The notes beneath the pieces were generated by a model. The model was given only the letters and a program-made list of their open reading frames with translations. It made no database searches and was not told the DNA's origin. Source: Halomonas sp. DQ26W (GTDB lineage: Bacteria > Pseudomonadota > Gammaproteobacteria > Pseudomonadales > Halomonadaceae). From it: a DNA stretch of 64,000 bases. Location of the stretch: contig NZ_QPKI01000013.1 of the NCBI RefSeq assembly GCF_003339685.1, forward strand, positions 1 through 64,000, given 5' to 3'. A program made the translations under genes and the position numbers. Below are positions 7,638 to 17,279 of the stretch, one piece after another (position 1 is the stretch's first letter; each line of letters begins with the position of its first letter).

Positions 7638-9785
7638 ATGCTGGACGAGGCCCTCAAGGGCGAGATACAGGCCGCCTACCGTCGCGTGCTGGAGGCCCAG
7701 GGGCTGACGCCACGCTACGGCCAGCGGCTGATGATTGCCGAGATCGCTCGTACGCTGAGCGGCATCGTGGCCGACGATTCGGGCAAGCGCATCTCCGATG
7801 AACATGTCTGCGTGCTCGAGGCCGGCACCGGCACCGGCAAGACACTGGCTTACCTGCTGGCGGCATTGCCGGTGGCCAAGGCCCGTGGCAAGCGGCTGGT
7901 CATCGCCACCGCCACCGTGGCCCTGCAGGAGCAGGTGCTGCATCAGGATCTTCCCGCCCTCAAGGCCCACAGCGGCCTCGATTTCCACTACGCCCTGGCC
8001 AAGGGTCGTGGTCGCTACCTGTGCGTGGCACGCCTTGAACAGGAGCTTGACGGCGTGACCGGCAATCCCACTCTGTCGCTGTTCGAGCAGAGTCTCGTTC
8101 AGGAGTCCGGCGACAATTTTCAGGCCCTGGTTCGCGACATGGCCGAGACCTACGGCAGTGGCAGTTGGGAAGGGGATCGCGAAAGCTGGCCCGAATCGAT
8201 TGATGACGCCGACTGGCGTCGCCTGACCATTGACCACCGGCAGTGCACCAACCGGCGCTGTGGCCACTTCGCCGCCTGCGCCTTCTTCCGCGCGCGCCGT
8301 GATCTGGAGACGGCCGATGTCGTCGTGGCCAATCACGACCTGGTACTGGCCGATCTGTCCCTGGGTGGCGGTGTCGTGCTACCGCCGCCTGGCGACTGCA
8401 TTTATGTCTTCGACGAGGGTCACCACCTGCCCGACAAGGCGCTTAACCATTTTGCCCATCGTGTGGGTGTGAGCGGTTCGTTGCGCTGGCTCGGCAGCCT
8501 GAAGAAGTCGCTCACCGAGCTGAACCAGGCACTGGCTATTCAGCCTACCGTGGCCAGGCTGCTGGGCACACTTCCGGAAGCCGTTGCGGCGCTGGAACCA
8601 CGTCTTGGCGAGGCCTTCTCCCTGGGCCACCAGCTTGCCGGACGCCCCCAGGGGTTGGCTGACGGCGAAGAGAGTCATCAGTACCGCTTCGAAATGGGAC
8701 GAGCGCCCGATGCGCTGCGTGAACACGCCGCCACGCTGGTGACCGCCTTCGCCGAGTTGACACGCACCTTGGAGACGCTCAGCGACATCCTTCGAGAGAG
8801 CCTCGACCCGGATAAGCACACAGGGCTTGCCAGGGAACAGGCCGAAGCCTGGCTACCGCTGATGGCTCTGTTGCACGGTCGTGCGTTGGAGGCGCACGGG
8901 CTGTGGCAGGCCTACGCCGAAGTCGATGCCGGCGGCGAGCCCCCGCGGGCCCGCTGGATGACCCTGGAGCACTTCGGTGGCGACCCCGAGCTTACCTTCT
9001 CGGCAAGCCCCGTTTCGGCGGCGCCCACCCTGGCCAGGACGCTGTGGGGAAGCTGCTACGGTGCCGTGGTAACCTCAGCCACCCTTACCGCGCTGGGTCG
9101 TTTCGAACGGTTGCAGGAGCGCGCAGGCCTGGCCAATCGCTATCGCTACCAGCGACTACCGAGCCCGTTCGACTATTCCCGGGCGGTGCTCAGCGTGCCG
9201 CGGGAAGCGGTCGATCCGGCCGACCGCGAGGGGCACGAGCGAGCTATCATCGATTTCGTCGGTGGCCTCGGCGCCGATGAAGCGGTGTTGATGCTGTTCT
9301 CGTCGCGGGCGCAGCTACGCGCCGTCGAGAAGGCATTGCCCTCGGCGCTGCGAGAGCGGGTGCTGGCGCAGGACAGGCTGCCCAAGCGTGAATTGATCGA
9401 GCGACACCGGGCCCGGATAGATGCCGGCAAGGGCAGTATCATCTTTGGCCTGGCGAGCTTTGCCGAAGGCATCGACCTGCCCGGCGACTATCTCACCCAC
9501 GTGGTGATCACCCGGCTGCCGTTCGCCGTACCTGATGATCCGGTCGGCGCGACCCTGGCGGAGTGGATCGAAAGCCAGGGTGGCAACCCGTTCATGCGCA
9601 TCAGCGTTCCCGATGCATCGATCAAATTGGTACAGGCCTGTGGACGACTGATTCGCAAGGAGGAAGACCAGGGGCGCATCACGCTGCTCGACCGCCGGGT
9701 GTTGACACGTCGCTACGGCCGGGCACTCCTCGATGCACTGCCGCCCTTCGTGCGTGAAATCGACGGTGTGATAGAGGGTGAATGA
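7638..9785 (+). CDS. dinG: ATP-dependent DNA helicase DinG
   Basis: 715 residues, the usual length for proteobacterial DinG. It is an XPD-like superfamily 2 helicase moving 5' to 3'. Walker A is EAGTGTGKTLAYLLAA; the DEAH-type box is DEGHH. Cysteines of the iron-sulfur domain are visible at YLCVARLE and CTNRRCGHFAAC. The C-terminal helicase motifs include GLASFAEGIDLPGDYL and QACGRLIRKEEDQGRI. The start at 7638 fits family N-termini and has GTGAGG upstream; longer in-frame starts run back into repeat DNA. It probably resolves R-loops and G-quadruplexes. No exonuclease domain is fused. Confidence 0.93.
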   Translation: MLDEALKGEIQAAYRRVLEAQGLTPRYGQRLMIAEIARTLSGIVADDSGKRISDEHVCVLEAGTGTGKTLAYLLAALPVAKARGKRLVIATATVALQEQVLHQDLPALKAHSGLDFHYALAKGRGRYLCVARLEQELDGVTGNPTLSLFEQSLVQESGDNFQALVRDMAETYGSGSWEGDRESWPESIDDADWRRLTIDHRQCTNRRCGHFAACAFFRARRDLETADVVVANHDLVLADLSLGGGVVLPPPGDCIYVFDEGHHLPDKALNHFAHRVGVSGSLRWLGSLKKSLTELNQALAIQPTVARLLGTLPEAVAALEPRLGEAFSLGHQLAGRPQGLADGEESHQYRFEMGRAPDALREHAATLVTAFAELTRTLETLSDILRESLDPDKHTGLAREQAEAWLPLMALLHGRALEAHGLWQAYAEVDAGGEPPRARWMTLEHFGGDPELTFSASPVSAAPTLARTLWGSCYGAVVTSATLTALGRFERLQERAGLANRYRYQRLPSPFDYSRAVLSVPREAVDPADREGHERAIIDFVGGLGADEAVLMLFSSRAQLRAVEKALPSALRERVLAQDRLPKRELIERHRARIDAGKGSIIFGLASFAEGIDLPGDYLTHVVITRLPFAVPDDPVGATLAEWIESQGGNPFMRISVPDASIKLVQACGRLIRKEEDQGRITLLDRRVLTRRYGRALLDALPPFVREIDGVIEGE

Positions 9786-9851
9786 GGCACTCATGCATCA
9801 GGGCCCGCCGTATTAGGCGAGCCTGTTGTCATCGGCAGTCACGCCGTGGGG

Positions 9852-10928
9852 TCAGATGTCGCCACGGGAACCGAGTGCCGGCTTGAGTTTTGTGGCCATG
9901 CGGGTCATGGCTTCCTCGGTGGTCTCCCAGTCGATACAGGCGTCGGTCACCGAGACGCCGTACTGCATCTGGCTGAGATCGTCGAGAATCTTCTGGCTGC
10001 CCCAGCCGATATGGGATTCCACCATCAGGCCCATGATCGAACGGTTGCCCTCGAGGATCTGGTTGGTGACGTTCTCCATGACCAGGGGCTGCAGCGCAGC
10101 GTCCTTGTTGGAGTTGGCGTGTGAGCAATCGATCATGATGTTGGGCTTGATGCCAGCCTTGCGCAGCTCCTGCTCGGCCAGCGCGACGCTGACGCTGTCA
10201 TAGTTGGGCTTGCCGTTGCCGCCGCGCAGCACCACGTGGGCATAGGCATTGCCGCGGGTGCGGATGATCGACACCTGGCCGCTTTGGTTGATGCCCAGGA
10301 AATTATGCGGGTGCGCCACCGATTGCAGTGCATTGACCGCCACGTCAAGGCTGCCGTCGGTGCCGTTCTTGAATCCGACCGGGCTTGATAGGCCAGAGGA
10401 CATCTCCCGGTGAGTCTGGGATTCAGTGGTGCGTGCCCCGATCGCCGACCAGCTGATGCAGTCCTGCAGATACTGAGGTGAAATGGGATCGAGCGCCTCG
10501 GTGGCCAGTGGCAGACCGAGCTCGGAGAGTTCGACCAGCAGCCGGCGTGCGATATGCAGCCCTTCCTCGATCTCGAAAGAACCATTGAGGTGCGGGTCGT
10601 TGATCAAGCCCTTCCAGCCGACGGTGGTGCGGGGCTTCTCGAAGTAGACGCGCATTACCACATAGAGACTATCCTTCACTTCATCGGCCAGGCGGCGCAA
10701 GCGGCGTGCATAATCCAGGGCGGCATCGACGTCGTGGATCGAGCAGGGCCCGATCACCAGCAGCAGCCTGGGGTCGGTGCCATCGAGAATATTCTGGATG
10801 GTCCGGCGACCCTCGATGACCGTCTTTTCGGCGGCATCACCGAGCGGTATTTCGTTCTTGAGGGCTTCGGGGGTGATCAGAACGTCCTGAGATAGAACGT
10901 TGAGGTTGCTGACCTGCTGATCTGACAT
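9852..10928 (-). CDS. aroG: 3-deoxy-7-phosphoheptulonate synthase (DAHP synthase, type I)
   Basis: 358 residues. Joins PEP and erythrose 4-phosphate, the first step of the shikimate pathway. Family marks: LLLVIGPCSIHD, RVYFEKPRTTVGWKG, GARTTESQTHREM, and DCSHANSNKD. The start MSDQQVSNLNVLS at 10928 was chosen by family N-terminus; an upstream ATG would add 18 residues. Which aromatic amino acid inhibits it cannot be read with confidence. It is divergent from algU. The symbol aroG is used for the family; aroF or aroH is possible. Confidence 0.9.
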   Translation of the reverse strand: MSDQQVSNLNVLSQDVLITPEALKNEIPLGDAAEKTVIEGRRTIQNILDGTDPRLLLVIGPCSIHDVDAALDYARRLRRLADEVKDSLYVVMRVYFEKPRTTVGWKGLINDPHLNGSFEIEEGLHIARRLLVELSELGLPLATEALDPISPQYLQDCISWSAIGARTTESQTHREMSSGLSSPVGFKNGTDGSLDVAVNALQSVAHPHNFLGINQSGQVSIIRTRGNAYAHVVLRGGNGKPNYDSVSVALAEQELRKAGIKPNIMIDCSHANSNKDAALQPLVMENVTNQILEGNRSIMGLMVESHIGWGSQKILDDLSQMQYGVSVTDACIDWETTEEAMTRMATKLKPALGSRGDI

Positions 10929-10973
10929 TTCGCTACCTGTATCGTGATGCGTTGAAGGCTGGGGGGATGATCT

Positions 10974-11004
10974 ACTATACACCCGCGGAGAGAGAAAATA
11001 TCAA
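10974..11004 (-). promoter_or_regulatory. Candidate sigma-70 promoter of aroG
   Basis: On the minus strand TTGATA (11004-10999) and TATAGT (10979-10974) are separated by 19 bases. The hexamers are good and the spacing long. It would place the transcript start roughly 40 bases before the aroG start codon. Confidence 0.35.
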
Positions 11005-11013
11005 TTGTGACAG

Positions 11014-11040
11014 GAACCCTAGGCTACAGCACCTGTCTGA
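11014..11040 (+). promoter_or_regulatory. Candidate sigma-E/AlgU promoter upstream of algU
   Basis: GAACCC (11014-11019), a 16-base spacer and TCTGA (11036-11040) closely fit the AlgU/RpoE consensus GAACTT-N16/17-TCTGA. It points toward algU, 190 bases ahead of its start, consistent with the known autoregulation of this sigma factor in relatives. The rest of 10929-11229 shows no gene. Confidence 0.45.
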
Positions 11041-11229
11041 AGGCCGGCGCATGGCAGCCGGGTTGATGCGGGGCCAATAAACAGGAACACTTGCCGTTTC
11101 GATGGGGCAAGATTTCAGGGACACTCAGCTGCCAAAAGGCACCAGGTTTACACCATGTATGCAGAATCCATCACGATGCTTCGTTTTACCGCCAGTCAGC
11201 AGGCTCTCTCCCGGTCGGGAGGGGTGTGA

Positions 11230-11835
11230 ATGGGCAGCCGAGAAACCGACCAGCAACTCGTTGAACGCGCCCAGCAGGGCGATACTCGTGCGTTCGATCT
11301 GCTGGTAAGGAAATACCAGCACAAGATCATCGGGCTGATCGGGCGCTATGTACAGGATCACAGCGAAGTGCAGGATGTGGCACAGGAAGCCTTCATCAAG
11401 GCGTACCGGGCGCTGGGTAAGTTTCGCGCAGAGAGCGCCTTCTATACCTGGATGTATCGTATTGCCATCAATACCGCCAAGAATCACCTTGTGTCAAAGG
11501 GGCGGCGCCCACCGGGCAGTGACCTCGATATCGTCGACGCCGAGATCCTCGATCATAGTGGGCGGCTCGCCGATATCGAGTCGCCGGAGGCCTCCCTGGC
11601 GCGTGATCAGCTCGAGGCCGCGGTATTCGAAGCCATCGAGAACCTTCCCGATGACCTGCGCACGGCGATTACCCTGCGTGAGCTTGACGGGCTCTCCTAT
11701 GAGGATATTGCCAATATCATGCAGTGCCCGGTCGGGACGGTGCGTTCGCGTATCTTTCGTGCCCGCGAGGCAGTCGACCAGCATATCCAGCCGCTCGTCA
11801 CGACGGCACGGACCCGGGAATCGATGATCGAGTGA
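11230..11835 (+). CDS. algU: RNA polymerase sigma factor AlgU/RpoE (ECF family)
   Basis: 201 residues. Region 2 includes DLLVRKYQHKIIGLIGRYV and DVAQEAFIKAYRAL; region 4 includes LRELDGLSYEDIANIMQCPV, a helix-turn-helix for the -35 element. It directs RNA polymerase to envelope-stress genes. The neighbours are its anti-sigma factor MucA/RseA, MucB/RseB and the periplasmic protease MucD, as in Pseudomonas. ATG 11230 has GGGAGGGG upstream. Orthology to AlgU/RpoE is secure from context. Confidence 0.95.
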   Translation: MGSRETDQQLVERAQQGDTRAFDLLVRKYQHKIIGLIGRYVQDHSEVQDVAQEAFIKAYRALGKFRAESAFYTWMYRIAINTAKNHLVSKGRRPPGSDLDIVDAEILDHSGRLADIESPEASLARDQLEAAVFEAIENLPDDLRTAITLRELDGLSYEDIANIMQCPVGTVRSRIFRAREAVDQHIQPLVTTARTRESMIE

Positions 11836-11867
11836 AAGGCTGAGTGAGGAAAATCGAAGGATTTCGC

Positions 11868-11894
11868 TCTGGCGCTGAACTGTCTGGCGCCAGA
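11868..11894 (+). other. Intercistronic hairpin between algU and mucA
   Basis: TCTGGCGC (11868-11875) pairs with GCGCCAGA (11887-11894) across an 11-base loop. There is no following T-tract. It may modulate read-through from algU into mucA and overlaps a candidate promoter. Confidence 0.4.
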
Positions 11895-11903
11895 AGCGTC
11901 AGA
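11877..11903 (+). promoter_or_regulatory. Possible internal sigma-E promoter for mucA-mucB
   Basis: GAACTG (11877-11882), 16 bases, TCAGA (11899-11903): near the AlgU/RpoE consensus. It would give the anti-sigma factor its own sigma-E dependent supply. It overlaps the hairpin at 11868, so only one of the two features may be real. Confidence 0.3.
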
Positions 11904-12047
11904 TTCATTGATTGTTACGTTACAACGCTTGCATGGGTACGTGGGCGGGTCGGTATTTCCGGTATTGTTTGACAGCAAAGTGCGACGGGAGATGCCGGAT
12001 TTCATTGGACGCAAGGCAGGGTGCCTTGCCAGTGTGGGGGTATGAGA

Positions 12048-12737
12048 ATGAGTCAGAACGCACGGGAGTCGCTTTCTGCCCTGATGGACAACGAAGGTGA
12101 TGATCTCGAGCTGCGTCGGGTGCTCAAGTCCCTGGAGGATGACCCCGATGCGGCGGATGCTTGGCGGCGCTATCACTTGATGCGTAGCCTGATGCGACGG
12201 GATCATGACATCGATGTCAGCAAGGATCTTTCCGCCGGCATCATGGCGCGCCTTGCGGACGAACCGGTACCGGCTCTGGAATTGGCACCCGCGGCACTGC
12301 GGCGCTCTCCCTCCCTGGCTCGTGGTGCCGGCATTGCGGCTGCCGTTTCGCTGATGGTGATCACCGGGGTACAGTTCTACAACGGTAGTGACTTTGCCAG
12401 CACCGACAGCTCTCCGGTCGCCGGGACGACAGAGACCCGCTCCGTTTCGGAGCAACCCCAGCGAAGCTTTGCCACCCCGGCAGGCGGACAGGGTGCGCCC
12501 CTGTTTTCACCGGCGGCTCCCGGTGGGCAGTTTGGTATCATGCCCGTGGGGGCCAGCTTCGATAATCCTCTGTTCCTGTCACCTCAGGCGCGACAGGCGC
12601 CGAGTTCCGATCAGGAGCAGGCGAGACTATTGCAGACCTATCTCGATCGTCACTCAGAAGGTGCCGCATACCGAAGTGGCGATGTCTGGATGCCGCTATT
12701 GCGCGCTTCCGGTAGCGAGACACTGGGGCAGCGCTGA
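12048..12737 (+). CDS. mucA: Anti-sigma-E factor MucA/RseA
   Basis: 229 residues. The N-terminal RseA domain (1-80) begins MSQNARESLSALMDNEGDD and has the typical LKSLEDDPDAADAWRRYHLM, which clamps the sigma factor. One transmembrane helix (about 96-114, GAGIAAAVSLMVITGVQFY) is followed by a low-complexity periplasmic tail. ATG 12048 is preferred over ATG 12042 because GGGGG lies eight bases upstream of the former and only two from the latter. Regulated proteolysis of this protein would release AlgU. The TGATG junction at 12735 couples it to mucB. Confidence 0.9.
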   Translation: MSQNARESLSALMDNEGDDLELRRVLKSLEDDPDAADAWRRYHLMRSLMRRDHDIDVSKDLSAGIMARLADEPVPALELAPAALRRSPSLARGAGIAAAVSLMVITGVQFYNGSDFASTDSSPVAGTTETRSVSEQPQRSFATPAGGQGAPLFSPAAPGGQFGIMPVGASFDNPLFLSPQARQAPSSDQEQARLLQTYLDRHSEGAAYRSGDVWMPLLRASGSETLGQR

Positions 12738-13735
12738 TGAGGCCCTGGCGGACCCTGCGTCGCCTGGCAGTACTCTGCGGCATCGGCGGCCTTGCCGTGA
12801 CGCTGCCGCTGGCCGCCGACACGCCGCGCGTCGCCGAGACGCCGAACGAAGAATTCGACTGTAGCCAGTTAGCCGACTGGAAGTCACCGGAGTCGGCGAC
12901 CGACTGGTACGAGCGAAGCCTTTGGGCCAATCACTGCTATATCTTCCAGGCTCGAGCGGTGCGTATCGGCATCGATGGCGTCAGGACCCTGGCGCTTTCC
13001 CACGATATTCAGGATGGCATCGAGCGCGAAGTGGCACGCTTTCTTGATGGCCCTGAGGTCGTTTTCGAGCGCCTTGGGCGCATTGGTCGACTGAGCTGGT
13101 CCAGCAGTGAAGACGATGCACCCGCCTCGCCGGCCGGGGCGGCCAGGCACCTCGACCAGTTCTATCGGCTTGGCCTGGGACGCGGTGAGCGTATCGCCAA
13201 CCGTTCTGCAATTCGCCTGGACATCGAGCCTCTCGATGGACTTCGCTACGGGCAACGCCTCTGGCTCGATTCCAGCACGGCGCTGCCGTTGAAGCGAGAA
13301 CTGCTTGACGATCGCGGCCGAGTGGTCGAAACCTTCCAGATTACCGAACTCCAGGCGCCGCGGTTGCATGACGGTAGTGTCTTTTTCGATGATCTCCGAT
13401 CACCGCCTCAGCACCCCTGGCGTCCCGAATGGCTGCCGGAGGGTTTCACCGCCCAGCCCGTGGATACCCGAAGCGAGCGACATGGCGAGGCCGTGGGGCA
13501 TCGTATCTATAGCGATGGCCTTTCTACGCTCTCCTTGTTCGTCGAGTCGATCGAAGAAGGGCGGGAGCGACTGATACCCGGCCTGCATCGATTGGGTATC
13601 TCGTTGGCCATTGTGCGCCATCTGACTGTGGAGGAGGGACCAATGCAGGTGGTGGTGATGGGGGAGCTGCCGCCCCGAGTATTGGCCCAGGTCGCGGACA
13701 GCCTGGCCTGGAAGGAAGCCTCCGGTGACGAGTGA
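12737..13735 (+). CDS. mucB: Sigma-E regulatory protein MucB/RseB
   Basis: 332 residues, periplasmic. A signal peptide (about 1-28, ending PLAADT) is followed by the MucB/RseB lipoprotein-like fold: IGRLSWSSSEDDAP, LWLDSSTALPLKRELLDDRG and the C-terminal domain with EWLPEGFTAQPVD and VVVMGELPPRVLAQVADSLA. It binds the periplasmic tail of MucA and shields it from cleavage until lipid or lipopolysaccharide signals displace it. Its start overlaps the mucA stop by one base. Confidence 0.9.
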   Translation: MRPWRTLRRLAVLCGIGGLAVTLPLAADTPRVAETPNEEFDCSQLADWKSPESATDWYERSLWANHCYIFQARAVRIGIDGVRTLALSHDIQDGIEREVARFLDGPEVVFERLGRIGRLSWSSSEDDAPASPAGAARHLDQFYRLGLGRGERIANRSAIRLDIEPLDGLRYGQRLWLDSSTALPLKRELLDDRGRVVETFQITELQAPRLHDGSVFFDDLRSPPQHPWRPEWLPEGFTAQPVDTRSERHGEAVGHRIYSDGLSTLSLFVESIEEGRERLIPGLHRLGISLAIVRHLTVEEGPMQVVVMGELPPRVLAQVADSLAWKEASGDE

Positions 13736-13804
13736 CCGGCTAACAGCCGAATAATGGCGTGACCGCAGACATGTGAAACATACGCAATGACGCAGGAGTT
13801 TTTC

Positions 13805-15235
13805 ATGAGACCAACAATCCGTTTCTTCCCGCTGTGGACGCTACTGCTGGCCATGTTGCTCCCCTGGCAAGTGGCTCTTGCCCGGGATCTTCCTGACTTC
13901 GCCAACCTGGTCGAGCAAGCCGCCCCCGGAGTGGTCAATATCTCCACGACGCGAACGGTAGAGCGTGGCCAGGCGTTCGAGGGTTTTGGTGGGCAGGATA
14001 TTCCCGACATCTTTCGCCACTTCTTCGGCGACCGCTTCCCGGGCGCTCCTGGCCTTGCACCAGGCCCCGGTCCTGGTCAGGGGCAGGAGCGCCAGTCGCT
14101 GGGCTCCGGCTTCATTATCAGTGATGACGGCTACATTCTGACCAGTGCCCACGTGGTCGAGGGTGCCGATGAGATATTGGTCCGGCTGGCAGATCGCCGT
14201 GAAATGGCGGCCACGCTGGTCGGCGCGGATACCGAGACCGACGTTGCCGTGCTCAAGGTAGATGCCGAGGGACTCCCGACCCTGCCGACCGGCGACTCCG
14301 ATCAGCTCCGCGTCGGCGAATGGGTGGCTGCCATCGGCTCGCCGTTCGGCTTCGATCACTCGGTGACCGCCGGCATCATCAGTGCGATCAACCGCACCTT
14401 GCCGCGGGATGCCTACGTACCCTTCATTCAGACCGACGTGGCCATCAACCCGGGCAACTCGGGCGGGCCGCTGTTCAACCTCGATGGTGAAGTGGTGGGC
14501 ATCAATGCCCAGATTTTCACCCGTAGCGGTGGCTTCATGGGCCTCTCCTTCGCTGTCCCTATCAACGTGGCCATGAATGTGGCCAGCCAGCTGCGTGATG
14601 ATGGTCGCGTACGTCGTGGCTGGCTCGGGGTAATGATCCAGCCAGTCTCGCGGGATCTGGCTGAATCATTTGGCATGGAGAGTTCCAGTGGTGCCCTGAT
14701 CGCCGATCTCGACCCGGTTGGGCCGGCGGCCGAGGGTGGCGTGCGGGTCGGTGACATCATCCTCGAGGTCGACGGTGAGGAGGTCGAGCGCTCGCGCAAC
14801 TTGCCGCGCCTGATCGGACGTGTCTCGCCGGGCAACCAGGCGCAGCTGACCCTCATGCGTGACGGCCAGCGAGAGCAAGTCACCGTGACCATTGGTGATT
14901 GGCCGGACAGTGATGAACAGCGGGTAGGTGCCAGTGACGAACAGAGCGCTCAGGCTCGCCTGGGTATTGCGGTAAGCGAGCTCGATGATACCGAACGCGA
15001 GCGCCTGGGAGTCGAGGCCGGCGTGATGGTGCGTGAAGTCGAGCCACAGGGTGCTGCTGCCCAGGCAGGTATTCGTCGGGGAGACGTCATCGTCAGTATC
15101 GACCATCACAGCGTGGAGAGCGGCACGCAGCTGCTGGAGCTGGTAGAGGAACTGCCGATGGATCGTGCCGTCCCGGTACGGCTCTATCGCGAAGGGCGCT
15201 CGCTGTTCGTCGCTTTGAGACTGGGTCAGGATTGA
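13805..15235 (+). CDS. mucD: Periplasmic serine protease MucD (DegP/HtrA family)
   Basis: 476 residues. Signal peptide (1-27, ending WQVALA). The trypsin-like domain shows the triad His in ILTSAHVVEG, Asp in ETDVAVLK and Ser in NPGNSGGPLFNL. Two PDZ domains follow (about 270-360 and 385-470). It degrades misfolded envelope proteins and restrains AlgU activity in pseudomonads. Start: ATG 13805 has AGGAG six bases upstream; ATG 13787 in frame lacks this. Last gene of the sigma-E cluster; a hairpin follows. Confidence 0.93.
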   Translation: MRPTIRFFPLWTLLLAMLLPWQVALARDLPDFANLVEQAAPGVVNISTTRTVERGQAFEGFGGQDIPDIFRHFFGDRFPGAPGLAPGPGPGQGQERQSLGSGFIISDDGYILTSAHVVEGADEILVRLADRREMAATLVGADTETDVAVLKVDAEGLPTLPTGDSDQLRVGEWVAAIGSPFGFDHSVTAGIISAINRTLPRDAYVPFIQTDVAINPGNSGGPLFNLDGEVVGINAQIFTRSGGFMGLSFAVPINVAMNVASQLRDDGRVRRGWLGVMIQPVSRDLAESFGMESSSGALIADLDPVGPAAEGGVRVGDIILEVDGEEVERSRNLPRLIGRVSPGNQAQLTLMRDGQREQVTVTIGDWPDSDEQRVGASDEQSAQARLGIAVSELDDTERERLGVEAGVMVREVEPQGAAAQAGIRRGDVIVSIDHHSVESGTQLLELVEELPMDRAVPVRLYREGRSLFVALRLGQD

Positions 15236-15274
15236 TCCTCGGCGGAGCTTCTGAGCCCCTCTGTATCCTCGTGG

Positions 15275-15300
15275 CGCCTCTCATCTTCTGGTGAGAGGCG
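15275..15300 (+). terminator. Probable terminator after mucD
   Basis: CGCCTCTCA (15275-15283) and TGAGAGGCG (15292-15300) form a perfect 9-bp stem with an 8-base loop, followed by TCTTCACT. The T-tract is weak. The remaining bases to lepA hold no gene. Confidence 0.55.
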
Positions 15301-15446
15301 TCTTCACTCCGGGCAGAGGCCCACGGCTGCGCTGTCCAACCCCCCGCCATGCCGGTACAATACCCGCCATTGAATTCATTTGACGTGAACGGGTCGCGGA
15401 CGAATCGGCCGCCTCCGCGCACGTGACGAACACCGGGCTGGGCTAG

Positions 15447-17264
15447 ATGAGCAACGACGCAAGCAACGAAAAGCTGAAGTATATTCGGAATTTCTCGATC
15501 ATCGCCCACATCGACCATGGCAAGTCGACCCTGGCAGATCGCCTCATCCAGAGCTGCGGTGGGCTCAGCGAGCGCGAACTCAAGGAGCAGGTGCTTGACT
15601 CGATGGACCTCGAGCGAGAGCGTGGTATCACCATCAAGGCACAGTCGGTGACGCTGGACTATCAGTCCGATGACGGCAACACCTATCAGCTGAACTTCAT
15701 TGACACCCCGGGTCACGTGGATTTTTCCTATGAGGTCTCGCGCTCTCTCTACGCCTGCGAGGGTGCGCTGCTGGTGGTCGATGCGGCCCAGGGCGTAGAG
15801 GCTCAATCGGTGGCGAACTGCTATACCGCCATCGAACAGGGTCTCGAGGTACTGCCGGTCCTCAACAAGATGGACCTGCCCCAGGCGGACCCCGACAAGG
15901 TGGCCCATGAGATCGAGGAGATCATCGGCCTCGATGCCACCGATGCCTGCCAGGTCTCGGCCAAGAGCGGCCTGGGTATCGACGGGCTGCTTGAGCGCCT
16001 GGTGCGGGACATTCCCCCGCCCAAGGGTGACCGGGAGGCACCGCTTCAGGCGCTGATCATTGATTCCTGGTTCGACAATTACCTGGGCGTCGTCTCATTG
16101 GTTCGGGTCTTCGACGGCACCCTCAAGAAGGGCCAGAAGATTCGCATCAAGTCCACCGGTCGTGACTGGCAGGCCAACGAGGTGGGAATCTTCACCCCGT
16201 TGCGCAAGGAGACCGGCATCCTGCGCGCTGGCGAGGTAGGCTTCGTGGTGGCCGGGATCAAGGAGATCCAGGGCGCGCCGGTGGGAGACACCATCACCCA
16301 TGCCAAGACTCCTGATGTGGAACGCCTGCCGGGCTTCCAGAAGGTCAAGCCGCAGGTCTACGCCGGCATGTTCCCGGTCGGGGCCGACGACTACGAGGAC
16401 TTCCGTGACGCGCTGGAGAAGCTGGCGCTCAACGATGCCTCGCTGGAGTACGAGCCCGAGAACTCCGATGCCCTGGGCTTCGGTTTCCGCGTCGGTTTCC
16501 TCGGCACCCTGCACATGGAGATCGTCCAGGAGCGCCTCGAGCGTGAATATAACCTGGATTTGCTCACCACGGCGCCCACCGTGGTCTATGAGCTGGCGAT
16601 GAAGAGTGGTGACCTCAAGTACGTTTCCAACCCCTCCAAGCTGCCGGACATGGCCGATGTCGAGGAGATGCGCGAGCCTATCGTGCGAGCCAGCATCCTG
16701 GTGCCACAGGAATTCGTCGGCAACGTGATCATGGAGTGCGAGAATCGCCGCGGTACCCAGCGTGACATGCAGTTCCTGGGAAGTCAGATCCAACTGGTCT
16801 ATGAACTGCCCATGAGTGAGGTGGTAATGGATTTCTTCGATCGATTGAAATCCATCTCCAAGGGTTATGCCTCGCTGGACTACAGCTTCGAACGCTTTCA
16901 GGCAGCCAAGCTGGTGCGCCTGGACGTGCTGATAAATGGCGACAAGGTCGATGCGCTGGCTGTCATCATCCACCGCGACCATGCCCATGGTCGCGGGCGG
17001 CTGCTGGTGGAAAAGATGAAGGAGCTGATCCCTCGTCAGATGTTCGACGTGGCGATCCAGGCCGCCATCGGTGGCCAGGTAGTGGCGCGCTCTACCGTCA
17101 AGGCGCTGCGCAAGAACGTCACCGCCAAGTGCTACGGTGGCGATGTCTCGCGCAAGAAGAAGCTGCTGGAGAAGCAGAAGGCGGGAAAGAAGCGCATGAA
17201 ACAGGTCGGTCGGGTGGAAATTCCCCAGGATGCTTTCCTGGCCGTACTCAAGGTGAATGACTAG
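15447..17264 (+). CDS. lepA: Elongation factor 4 (LepA), ribosomal back-translocase GTPase
   Basis: 605 residues, normal family length. GTPase motifs: [22 protein letters not shown], and [10 protein letters not shown]. The EF-G-like domains II, III and V follow, and the LepA-specific C-terminal domain ends in [20 protein letters not shown]. It acts on stalled ribosomes under ionic stress, fitting a halophile. It heads the conserved lepA-lepB-rnc-era-recO-pdxJ-acpS run; lepB starts 15 bases after. Confidence 0.97.
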   Translation: MSNDASNEKLKYIRNFSIIAHIDHGKSTLADRLIQSCGGLSERELKEQVLDSMDLERERGITIKAQSVTLDYQSDDGNTYQLNFIDTPGHVDFSYEVSRSLYACEGALLVVDAAQGVEAQSVANCYTAIEQGLEVLPVLNKMDLPQADPDKVAHEIEEIIGLDATDACQVSAKSGLGIDGLLERLVRDIPPPKGDREAPLQALIIDSWFDNYLGVVSLVRVFDGTLKKGQKIRIKSTGRDWQANEVGIFTPLRKETGILRAGEVGFVVAGIKEIQGAPVGDTITHAKTPDVERLPGFQKVKPQVYAGMFPVGADDYEDFRDALEKLALNDASLEYEPENSDALGFGFRVGFLGTLHMEIVQERLEREYNLDLLTTAPTVVYELAMKSGDLKYVSNPSKLPDMADVEEMREPIVRASILVPQEFVGNVIMECENRRGTQRDMQFLGSQIQLVYELPMSEVVMDFFDRLKSISKGYASLDYSFERFQAAKLVRLDVLINGDKVDALAVIIHRDHAHGRGRLLVEKMKELIPRQMFDVAIQAAIGGQVVARSTVKALRKNVTAKCYGGDVSRKKKLLEKQKAGKKRMKQVGRVEIPQDAFLAVLKVND

Positions 17265-17279
17265 GGACCGACGATAACT

